Shown here: piece by piece, positions 14,892 to 21,527 of the stretch | Numbering within the stretch: the stretch's first letter is position 1 | Layout: every line of letters starts with the position of its first letter | Source of the DNA: Clostridia bacterium | GTDB lineage: Bacteria > Bacillota > Clostridia > Oscillospirales > Acutalibacteraceae | Direction: 5' to 3' | Length of the DNA stretch: 44,145 nucleotides | NCBI GenBank assembly: GCA_017428525.1 | Contig: JAFRQQ010000033.1 | Coordinates: 1-44,145, forward strand | Program-made: the position numbers and the translations under genes | The notes under the pieces: model-generated | What the model saw: only the letters and a program-made list of their open reading frames with translations | Database searches by the model: none | Told to the model about the DNA's origin: nothing

Positions 14892-16517
14892 ATGAAAATG
14901 AGCAAAGTGATAGCAGCGATTCTCGCGTTTCTCGAGATTTTCACGGTGATCGGCGCGCTGGGAGATTACAATTACAGCATCGACGCCGCCGCGCCGGGCA
15001 AGGCCGCCGGAAACAAGGTCAGCAACGTGAACGTGTGGGAAATGGGCACGCAGTTCATTGACGCCCGAAACGAAAGCGAAAACGATATTTATGAATTCGT
15101 CGAATACGTGCAGCTCATGCAGTGCACGGGCGGAAACGAGCAGCGGGATCTGTTTGCGGATCCGCTCGACCGCACCGTGACCGACGACTACGATTTTTCG
15201 CGTCTCATCGGCAATTGCAGAGGGATCCTGGCGCTCGGGGCGAAGCCCTGCCTGAAAATCGGAAACACGCCGCTCAAGCTCACGCAGGCGCCCGAAATCG
15301 GCGGCTTCGGTGTGAACGTCCTGCCCCCCGACGACTACGACGTTTATTATGATTATATCTCCGCGCTTGCGCGGGCGCTCGTTGACGCCTTCGGGCGCGA
15401 GGAGGTGCTCCGCTGGCATTTCACCGTCTTCACGGAGTATGAAAACACCGACTGGTTCCGCTGCGGCACACCGGAGGAAACCGCCGCCGCATTTTGCAAA
15501 ATTTACGATTACACCGTGCAGGCGCTGATCGACAGCATCGGCGAGGACGTCTATGTGGGCGCGCATTCCATGACCACCACCGAGGGGTATTGGGATGAGC
15601 GAGACTTCATCCGTCACTGCGCCGAGGGGACGAATTACAAGACGGGCGCGCAGGGCACGCGGCTCTGCTGCCTCTCCGCCTCCTATTATGAAAACGAGCC
15701 GGGCAACACCGGCAAACGCAAGGACCTCGTGCAGACCGTCCGGCATCTGCGCAAGGCAGCGGAGCAGTACGGCCTCGAATTGGATTACGGCGTCGACGAA
15801 GGGCGCGTGCTTTCCTCAAAGCCGGGGAAAGAAAGCGCGGAGCTGCTTTCGCGGACGGTCGGCTACCGCTGGCAGGCGGCGTTTGACGCGCGTCTTTATG
15901 CGCAGTGCATCGAGAACGACATCGGGTATTTTTCGAGCTGGACCTACAAATCCGACGGCCTCAACAGCGGAAATCCCACCCTTAGCTTCCACGTGGCCAA
16001 TCTCATTTCAAAATGGAAGAATGCAAAAATCCTCGGCGTGCGGCGCCTGCCGGGCGGATGGATTCCGGGCGCTGAAGTCAAGGCGATCGCGGCGCAGGAC
16101 GGAGATACGCTGCGGATCATGGCCTATAACTATAAGAACGATCTGTCCTACAGCAGAAGCGCGAATCTGAATCTCAGAATCAAAAACCTCCCGCTTGAAA
16201 ACGGGAGGGTCGGCGCAACGGTCTATACGATCGACGACAGCTGCAACTATTTTGACGACTGGCTCGCGGACAGAGAACGGTACGGCATCGACGACAGCTG
16301 CTTCGGCTGGTCCCCGGACTGCCCGAACATTGCCGGCAGTCTGAAAGACGCGCAGGCCAGAGCCCTCTATTATGGAACGCTGAAAGCGGACTACGCCGAA
16401 AAGTCAAAGCTCGTTCCCACGCAGACCGAGCTCGAAGTCAAAAACGGCACCCTGGTGCTCAACACCGCACTGGACGCGAATACGGTTGTGTTTTACGAAA
16501 TCCGGACGGAAAACTGA
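14892..16517 (+). CDS. GH39-like (clan A TIM-barrel) glycoside hydrolase
   Basis: About 541 residues. In-frame ATGs occur at 14880, 14892 and 14898; the first overlaps the -10 box, so I take 14892. The N-terminus is one hydrophobic stretch (VIAAILAFLEIFTVIGALG), a signal or anchor. The body resembles GH39: WEMGTQF early, CLKIGNTPLKL, then RWHFTVFTEYENTDWF where family members have the acid/base Glu, and LDYGVDEGRVL with a possible nucleophile Glu. GH39 enzymes include beta-xylosidases and iduronidases. The usual Asn-Glu-Pro at the acid/base site is changed to Thr-Glu-Tyr, so the family call is tentative. A strong terminator follows the stop. Confidence 0.7.
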   Translation: MKMSKVIAAILAFLEIFTVIGALGDYNYSIDAAAPGKAAGNKVSNVNVWEMGTQFIDARNESENDIYEFVEYVQLMQCTGGNEQRDLFADPLDRTVTDDYDFSRLIGNCRGILALGAKPCLKIGNTPLKLTQAPEIGGFGVNVLPPDDYDVYYDYISALARALVDAFGREEVLRWHFTVFTEYENTDWFRCGTPEETAAAFCKIYDYTVQALIDSIGEDVYVGAHSMTTTEGYWDERDFIRHCAEGTNYKTGAQGTRLCCLSASYYENEPGNTGKRKDLVQTVRHLRKAAEQYGLELDYGVDEGRVLSSKPGKESAELLSRTVGYRWQAAFDARLYAQCIENDIGYFSSWTYKSDGLNSGNPTLSFHVANLISKWKNAKILGVRRLPGGWIPGAEVKAIAAQDGDTLRIMAYNYKNDLSYSRSANLNLRIKNLPLENGRVGATVYTIDDSCNYFDDWLADRERYGIDDSCFGWSPDCPNIAGSLKDAQARALYYGTLKADYAEKSKLVPTQTELEVKNGTLVLNTALDANTVVFYEIRTEN

Positions 16518-16536
16518 AACGAAGCCATATAAGAAA

Positions 16537-16578
16537 CCGGCATGCCGCCTCACCCGGACGGCATGCCGGTCATTTTTT
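16537..16578 (+). terminator. Terminator of the GH39-like gene
   Basis: CCGGCATGCCG (16537-16547), 11-base loop, CGGCATGCCGG (16559-16569), then TCATTTTTT. On the minus strand it is followed by TTTCTT, so it may also serve the convergent flavodoxin gene, whose stop lies in the T run. Confidence 0.88.
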
Positions 16579-16990
16579 ATTCCCGAACGATGGATGCTGC
16601 AAAAGCCGCGGCCGCAGCCAGGTCTTCCGCGTTCGGTCTGCCCTTATGAACGCCTTTGAATTCGCCTTTGCAATGGAACTCGCGGTCCTCCATCGCAATG
16701 CCGACCTTGTCTGCTTCCGCCTTGACTTTTTTGTAAGTCGAATTCAGCATCGCCGCGGAGCCGAAATTCACGAGTTTGCCGACTTTGTTTTTATCCAGCT
16801 GCCGGATAAACGCGCGCACCTCCGGATCGATGCTGAACGCGTAATAGGAATTGCCCAAGAACAGAACGTCGACCGGCTCGTCAACGGGAACGCTCAACGG
16901 CAGGGCTTCTGTGCCGAGCGCCTTTGCGACCGCCTCTGCCAGACGTTTGGTGTTGCCGGTTTTTGTGTAATATCTGACTGCTGTTTTCAT
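16577..16990 (-). CDS. Flavodoxin-family protein
   Basis: 137 residues, ATG 16990 after GGAGGGATC. The phosphate-binding loop of FMN is seen as TKTGNTKRLA (9-18). The chain DVLFLGNSYYAF near 41-52 is the second FMN contact loop, and the length is normal for a short-chain flavodoxin. It would carry electrons or bind FMN in the cytoplasm. Third gene of a tight operon with the MarR regulator and glutathione peroxidase (gap 14 bases), so it is probably induced by peroxide or quinone stress. Confidence 0.85.
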   Translation of the reverse strand: MKTAVRYYTKTGNTKRLAEAVAKALGTEALPLSVPVDEPVDVLFLGNSYYAFSIDPEVRAFIRQLDKNKVGKLVNFGSAAMLNSTYKKVKAEADKVGIAMEDREFHCKGEFKGVHKGRPNAEDLAAAAAFAASIVRE

Positions 16991-17004
16991 ACTGATCCCT
17001 CCGC

Positions 17005-17553
17005 TTATGCGCCGAGTGCCGCTTCGACCGCGGCGCGCACGTCCTTCATATCCTCGGTCGGCTCGAAGCGCGCAAGGATCTTTCCTTCGCGGTCGATAAG
17101 GAATTTCGTGAAGTTCCAGCCGATATACGTCTTGTCGCCGAATTTCTTGTTGTTGATGCCCGCGAACTTGTTGAGCGCGGCGTTTTTGATCCCCTTGCCG
17201 AAGCCCTTGAACGGCTTCTCCGCCGCAAGATAAGCAAACAGCGGATCGGCATTCTCGCCGTTGACGTCGATTTTCGCAAACTGCGGAAACTCCGTTCCGA
17301 ATCTCAGCGTGCAGAAATCGTGGATCTCCTCGTCGCTTCCGGGCGCCTGCCCGGCAAACTGATTGGACGGAAAATCGAGGATCTCAAAGCCCGATTCACG
17401 CAGATCCCTGTACATCGCCTCAAGCGGCGCATACTGCGGCGTGAATCCGCACCCGGTCGCCGTGTTGACGATCAGCAGCACCTTTCCCCGATACGCTGAC
17501 AGGCTGACCTCGTTTCCTTTTCTGTCCTTCACTGTGAAATCATAGATTGACAT
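17005..17553 (-). CDS. Glutathione peroxidase-family thiol peroxidase
   Basis: 182 residues, ATG 17553 after GGAGGAACC. The catalytic set of the family is present: Cys35 in NTATGCGFTPQY, Gln65 in FPSNQF, and Trp146-Asn147 in GWNFTKF. The nucleophile is Cys, not Sec. Most relatives read N.AS.CG.T at the peroxidatic site; here it is TATGCG. A second Cys (Cys81, HDFCTLRF) lies where the resolving Cys of thioredoxin-dependent members occurs, so it likely uses thioredoxin rather than glutathione to reduce peroxides. It is 18 bases after the regulator gene. Confidence 0.92.
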   Translation of the reverse strand: MSIYDFTVKDRKGNEVSLSAYRGKVLLIVNTATGCGFTPQYAPLEAMYRDLRESGFEILDFPSNQFAGQAPGSDEEIHDFCTLRFGTEFPQFAKIDVNGENADPLFAYLAAEKPFKGFGKGIKNAALNKFAGINNKKFGDKTYIGWNFTKFLIDREGKILARFEPTEDMKDVRAAVEAALGA

Positions 17554-17571
17554 GCTGGGTTCCTCCTTTTT

Positions 17572-18015
17572 TCATTTTTTATTTTTGTCTTCCTCAAGCA
17601 TTTTATAAAGGATCCGGTAAAGCGCAGCCGCTTCCTCCCGGGTGAGATGCAGCTCCTGCGCCAGGGATGCCGGGACGCAGAGCGCTTCATCCTTCAGCTT
17701 TTCTCCGGCGTCGGTCAGCGTGATGACAAGATTCCGTTCATCGTCCTTGGCTTTTTCCTTTTTAATATAGCCTTTTGCCGCCAGCTTCTGCAGCAGCGGC
17801 GTGACCGTGTTGGATTTCAGGCACAGCGCCTCGCATAAAAACTTCTCGTTGACTTTCTTTTCTTCCCAAAGCACCATCATCACGATATATTGCGTATAGG
17901 TCAGGTCGAGCTTGTCGAGCAAGGGCTTGTATCTGCGCGTGATCATGTTGGAAACTGCGTAAAGGGGAAAGCAAAGCTGGTTTTTCAGCCTGATTGCAGC
18001 GTATTTGTCTTCCAT
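17572..18015 (-). CDS. OhrR-like MarR-family redox regulator
   Basis: 147 residues from ATG 18015, eight bases after GGAG; an in-frame GTG at 18024 lies too close to the site. The N-terminus LKNQLCFPLY puts Cys15 exactly where the peroxide-sensing Cys15 of B. subtilis OhrR is, and the following RRYKPLLDKLDLTYTQYIVM is the matching helix pair. The winged helix spans about 45-105 (CLKSNTVTPLLQKLAAKGYI then KDDERNLVITLT). Two more regions carry Cys (FLCEALCLK and DEALCVPA), so a two-Cys mechanism is possible. It should repress its own operon through palindromes at 18065-18078 and 18036-18049 and release on oxidation. Confidence 0.9.
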   Translation of the reverse strand: MEDKYAAIRLKNQLCFPLYAVSNMITRRYKPLLDKLDLTYTQYIVMMVLWEEKKVNEKFLCEALCLKSNTVTPLLQKLAAKGYIKKEKAKDDERNLVITLTDAGEKLKDEALCVPASLAQELHLTREEAAALYRILYKMLEEDKNKK

Positions 18016-18035
18016 CTGTTTCACTCCGAAAATTA

Positions 18036-18049
18036 TATCGCGTGCGACT
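18036..18049. promoter_or_regulatory. Second OhrR-like operator
   Basis: TATCGCGTGCGACT, an imperfect copy (11 of 14 positions) of the perfect palindrome at 18065-18078. It lies just downstream of the predicted transcription start, 20 bases before the start codon, where a bound repressor would block early elongation. Confidence 0.6.
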
Positions 18050-18060
18050 TATCTGACGCC

Positions 18061-18089
18061 ATTATATCGCATGCGATACAATTTGTCAA
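18061..18089 (-). promoter_or_regulatory. Consensus sigma-A promoter of the marR-gpx-flavodoxin operon
   Basis: Minus strand TTGACA (18084-18089), 17 bases, TATAAT (18061-18066): both boxes are perfect. The operator palindrome fills most of the spacer and touches the -10 box. Confidence 0.9.
18065..18078. promoter_or_regulatory. Primary OhrR-like operator palindrome
   Basis: TATCGCATGCGATA is a perfect 14-base palindrome within the promoter spacer, overlapping the first bases of the -10 box. Its position between the boxes makes repression by the MarR protein encoded just downstream the simplest reading. Confidence 0.75.
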
Positions 18090-18106
18090 GAGGTTTTTTT
18101 GATTTT

Positions 18107-18145
18107 TTCAAAAAAAGTGCGCCCTCTGAAAAGAAGACGCACTTT
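18107..18145 (-). terminator. Terminator of the CDF transporter gene
   Basis: On the minus strand AAAGTGCG, a 16-base loop, CGCACTTT and a further run of T, followed by TTTGAAAAAATC. It lies 35 bases after the CDF stop and directly before the redox operon promoter. Confidence 0.75.
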
Positions 18146-18179
18146 GAGGATGATGATTCATGATTGATGAAACTGCCGC

Positions 18180-19319
18180 TCAATCGGCAACGTCCACGTC
18201 CGGAACGATCAGCAAGTCATAGTCCGGATACAGCGCGCCGATCTCGCCGTACAGCGTTTCGATCGCTTCCTTGCGGTCAACGTCAAAGCTGACCACCACG
18301 TCAAAGCGGATGGTTTTCTCCGCGGGGTCCGCGTAGAAGCCGTGCATCTGCAGCGCCCAGTCATGCGAGAGGACGGCCTTCTGGATCTCGTTGCGCATCT
18401 GCGCGGCGGCGTCGTCGGAGGTGTTGAAGGAATAGACGCCGATGCCGGTCAGGATGATGCCCGTGCGGCGGAACACGTCGGTCTGGACCCTGCGGGTGAT
18501 CCGGTCCACATCGTCCACGCCCAGCGTATCGGGCAGCTCCAGATGCACCGAGCCGTAGTTCTTGTTCGGTCCGTAGTTGAAAATCGTAATATCATATGCA
18601 CCCAAGACATCCTCTTCCGCGCAGATGATCTCTTTCAGCTCGCGCACCGTATCGGCATCCTCGCGCTTGCCGATGATATCGTTGAGCGTTTCGATCATCA
18701 TCTCGATGCCGGCCTTGATGATGAATCCGGCGATCACGACGCCGACGTAGGCCTCCAGCGAAACGCCCCAGACGAGATAGATGACGGCCGACGCCAGCAC
18801 CGAGGCGGAGAGGATCGCGTCAAACAGCGCATCGGAGCCGGACGCGGTCAGCGCGCCGGAATTGACCTTCGCGCCCTGCTTTTTCACATACAGCCCGAGC
18901 ACCAGCTTCACGACGATCGCAACGGCGATGATGACGAGCGAAACCGCGGAATAATCGGCAGCTTCCGGGTGGATGATTTTCTTCACCGACTCCACAAGCG
19001 ACGTGATGCCGGCGTAGAGCACGAGCGCGGCGACGATCATCGAGCTGAGATACTCGACCCGGCCGTATCCGAGCGGATGCTTTTTATCCGGCTGTTTCGC
19101 GCCGAGCTTCGCGCCGACGATCGTGACGACCGAGGAAAGCGCATCCGACAGGTTGTTGACCGCGTCAAGGATCACGGCGATCGAATGCGACGCCAGCCCT
19201 ACAAACGCCTTGAACGCGACCAGCAGAAGGTTCGTCACGATGCCCGTCACGCTGACCCGGACGATGGTTTTCTCTCTGTTCGCAGTGAGAACGGCAATAT
19301 CCTCATTCTGTTTTTTCAT
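18180..19319 (-). CDS. Cation diffusion facilitator, predicted Mn/Fe type
   Basis: 379 residues, ATG 19319 after AGGAGGAAAA. Six membrane helices span about 20-225. The metal site in helix 2 reads DAVNNLSDA, that is Asn55-x3-Asp59, and that in helix 5 reads SDALFDA, an Asp-x3-Asp pair. The N-D/D-D set is typical of Mn (and some Fe) exporters such as MntE, not of the H-D/H-D Zn branch. A cytoplasmic dimer domain follows (about 230-310), then an extra ferredoxin-like segment to the end with several Asp and His, longer than usual (most CDFs are about 300). It would export divalent metal in exchange for protons. Its lipoprotein neighbour ends 32 bases upstream. Confidence 0.88.
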   Translation of the reverse strand: MKKQNEDIAVLTANREKTIVRVSVTGIVTNLLLVAFKAFVGLASHSIAVILDAVNNLSDALSSVVTIVGAKLGAKQPDKKHPLGYGRVEYLSSMIVAALVLYAGITSLVESVKKIIHPEAADYSAVSLVIIAVAIVVKLVLGLYVKKQGAKVNSGALTASGSDALFDAILSASVLASAVIYLVWGVSLEAYVGVVIAGFIIKAGIEMMIETLNDIIGKREDADTVRELKEIICAEEDVLGAYDITIFNYGPNKNYGSVHLELPDTLGVDDVDRITRRVQTDVFRRTGIILTGIGVYSFNTSDDAAAQMRNEIQKAVLSHDWALQMHGFYADPAEKTIRFDVVVSFDVDRKEAIETLYGEIGALYPDYDLLIVPDVDVAD

Positions 19320-19351
19320 TCTGTTTTCCTCCTGAAACTCCTGTTTTTCCG

Positions 19352-19684
19352 TTATTTCATTTCAACCAGAACAGCCTCTTCCGGCTGAAAATAATCTTCC
19401 GTGCTGCTGCTGACCCCGGCGGCCAGATACGCCCGTTCAAAGGGGATCTCTTCCAGATTGCTTAAATAAACGAAGGTGGTGTCCGCCGCCGCATTCGGCA
19501 TCCTGCCGCTGATTTCAAGGCGGTATTGATAGGTAAAATCATTGCACCTCCAGGTGCCGTCGTTCATTTCGTAATAGGTCTGCATATTGCCGCGCACGGT
19601 ATTCTTGACGGCGCCCTGCCTGCCGCATGCCGACGCCGAGAAGAGCATCATGAAACACAGCAGGATTGTGATCATCTTTTTCAT
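19352..19684 (-). CDS. Small lipoprotein, unknown function
   Basis: 110 residues, ATG 19684 after GAGGTGAGG. A lipoprotein signal ends at SACG (Cys20). The mature part is short, polar and Tyr-rich (MQTYYEMNDGTWRCNDFTYQ) and ends with an acidic segment. A second Cys (in WRCND) lies in the mature domain. No known family recognised. It is 32 bases upstream of the CDF gene and probably co-transcribed, so a link to metal or envelope stress is possible but unproven. Confidence 0.7.
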   Translation of the reverse strand: MKKMITILLCFMMLFSASACGRQGAVKNTVRGNMQTYYEMNDGTWRCNDFTYQYRLEISGRMPNAAADTTFVYLSNLEEIPFERAYLAAGVSSSTEDYFQPEEAVLVEMK

Positions 19685-19715
19685 TTCCTCACCTCGCGAA
19701 ACCGGAATTTGTCAT

Positions 19716-20507
19716 TTATCCGATTGAGCAGAGTTTACCTCTGAGAACATAACCGACTTTTTTATAGCAGGCGTTTGATGCTTCATAATCCGCATTCGTA
19801 TAAAGTATCGGAATATATCCCGCTTCTTTAGCTTTCACCGTCACCTGATATACAAGATTTTCAGCATAATGTTTTCTCCGATATTCAGGACGCGTAAAGA
19901 CCATACCCAAAGAAGCCGCATTACCACTCGGCTTAAGTTTACAACTTGCTACGCTGTATCCGCATTTATTTTTCCATAGATAAATACTTCCATTTTTGAT
20001 ATCATTTTCGATATTTTGACGATATTCGGCGGCGCTATCCAGGTCAGTTCCTACTTCTTCATGAAACATAGATAAAAATTCAGTTAATTCCTCAATATCG
20101 TTTGAATTGCAAAGGTATATTTCACCATCCGCTGTGATTTCCGGTTTTATCGGGTTCGGACAGTCATAAGTAAACATATTCATTGTAATCGACATGCTTT
20201 TGCTCTCAGCAGATGCTCTTTTGATAAAATATTCCGCGAGCGGGTATTTAACGTTAAAACTATGTTTTCCGTCAAGCAATCCACTTTCAGCTACAAGCGA
20301 ATACGCCATGTCCATTTCTTCGGCGGACACATTGTCAGCGGTCCATATCCAGACAGGGTAGGGATTCCCACTGTAACAAACAATCAGCTTCTCATGGTCG
20401 GATAATAATAATTCGCAAGGTTTATCAATGATTTTTCTCAGCACAAAGAAAGTGTATTTATCTTTTTCCAACAGTTTATAATCTCTGCTGTCTGCATAAT
20501 TGTCCAT
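19716..20507 (-). CDS. GNAT-family N-acetyltransferase
   Basis: 263 residues, ATG 20507 after AAAAGGAG. The C-terminal half is a GNAT fold: SVASCKLK as a beta strand, then MVFTRPEYRRKHYAENLVYQ, which is the acetyl-CoA loop (family R/Q-x-x-G-x-G/A, here RRKHYA), then YTNADYEASNACYKKVGYVL, the usual final motif. The N-terminal half is an extra domain of unknown role. The acceptor cannot be told. The coding sequence is visibly richer in A and T, with codons such as ATA and TTA, than its neighbours, which points to recent acquisition. Confidence 0.82.
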   Translation of the reverse strand: MDNYADSRDYKLLEKDKYTFFVLRKIIDKPCELLLSDHEKLIVCYSGNPYPVWIWTADNVSAEEMDMAYSLVAESGLLDGKHSFNVKYPLAEYFIKRASAESKSMSITMNMFTYDCPNPIKPEITADGEIYLCNSNDIEELTEFLSMFHEEVGTDLDSAAEYRQNIENDIKNGSIYLWKNKCGYSVASCKLKPSGNAASLGMVFTRPEYRRKHYAENLVYQVTVKAKEAGYIPILYTNADYEASNACYKKVGYVLRGKLCSIG

Positions 20508-20607
20508 ATTCGACTCCTTTTATCTCCGCAAATTCCGATTTGTCGGGAACATTTTTTCTTTTTTCAAGCCGGAAGTTGCCTATTTCAAACTGATGTCTGT
20601 TTGATAC

Positions 20608-20721
20608 GGCTTCCCCTTGAGGGGAAGCTGTCGCGTAGCGACTGATGAGGTGTCAAGGCTTCCTGTTGCCACCTCATCCGACCTCGCTTCGCTCGGCCAC
20701 CTTCCCCTCAAGGGGAAGGCC
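20608..20721. repeat. Palindromic intergenic repeat with CTTCCCCTTGAGGGGAAG ends
   Basis: Each end is a self-complementary block: CTTCCCCTTGAGGGGAAG at the left and CTTCCCCTCAAGGGGAAG at the right, and the two also pair with each other. Inside are a GTCGC-GTA-GCGAC hairpin and the inverted pair GATGAGGTG/CACCTCATC. About 114 bp in total. From general knowledge, elements with these ends are common between genes in Clostridia. It lies between the GNAT and histidine phosphatase genes and carries no ORF. Confidence 0.85.
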
Positions 20722-20797
20722 ATTTGCTAGCCGCCGGCGATTGATTGATCCCGTCAAATCCCGCTTTGTGTGTTTCATGGATGCGCACCGCGGTTTT

Positions 20798-21430
20798 TCA
20801 AGGCTGCACCTTGAAATGGTCAACGATCAGGTCTCTGTCGTAATACACCTTGTCGACGGCGGTGATCCGCGGCGTTCCGCCCTCCGTTTCGACGATCGTC
20901 ACCGAGCAGTTGTAGGGCGCGTGCCCGAACCAGTAATCTGCGGGGTCGTCTTTTAAATTGTTGACCATCGCCCGCATCGCACAGCCGTGCGTGCTGATCA
21001 GATAGGTCTTGCCGTCGTCTCTCGCGATCAGCTCTTGCAGGAAAGCCTGCGTGCGTGCGCAGACGTCCCTGACGCTTTCGCCGTTGGGAAATCCGGCGAA
21101 ATGAAGCGGATCCAGATAAAACAGCATCCCCGCTTTCCCGAGTTCCAAAAGGGGTTTGCCCTCCAGGTCGCCGAAATGAATCTCGCGGATGCGGTCGTCA
21201 AACTGCATCTGCACCGCGTTTCCGCTCTCCCGCAGAATGATTTCAGCGGTCTCCTTCGCCCGGATGAACGGGCTGGAGATGCATGCATCGAAATGAATGC
21301 CTTTCATGGCCTGCCCCGAGAGCACGGCAAGCCTGCGGCCGTTTTCATTGAGCGGCTCGTCCAGCCACCCCTGCAGCACGCCCCCGGAATTGAGCGCGGT
21401 TTCTCCGTGCCGTAGAATATAAAACTTCAT
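20798..21430 (-). CDS. Histidine phosphatase-superfamily protein
   Basis: 210 residues, ATG 21430 after AAGGGAAAA. The catalytic motif LRHGET is at 6-11 (His8), ISSPFIRAKETAEI gives the conserved Arg, and YLISTHGCAMRAM supplies the second His. Acid/base Glu lies in IREIHFGDLEGK. The set is complete. Members include phosphoglycerate mutases, cobalamin and sugar phosphatases; the size and the HFGDLEG block fit a broad-specificity phosphatase. It lies 97 bases from the end of the GH36 gene. Confidence 0.9.
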   Translation of the reverse strand: MKFYILRHGETALNSGGVLQGWLDEPLNENGRRLAVLSGQAMKGIHFDACISSPFIRAKETAEIILRESGNAVQMQFDDRIREIHFGDLEGKPLLELGKAGMLFYLDPLHFAGFPNGESVRDVCARTQAFLQELIARDDGKTYLISTHGCAMRAMVNNLKDDPADYWFGHAPYNCSVTIVETEGGTPRITAVDKVYYDRDLIVDHFKVQP

Positions 21431-21527
21431 CGATTTATTTTCCCTTCATAAACGATCAAAGCAGCCTGTTTTGTTTTCATGCGCATGTGCTTTCATCGTG
21501 TTCTCCGTTTCTGTCGCATCCGGCCGG

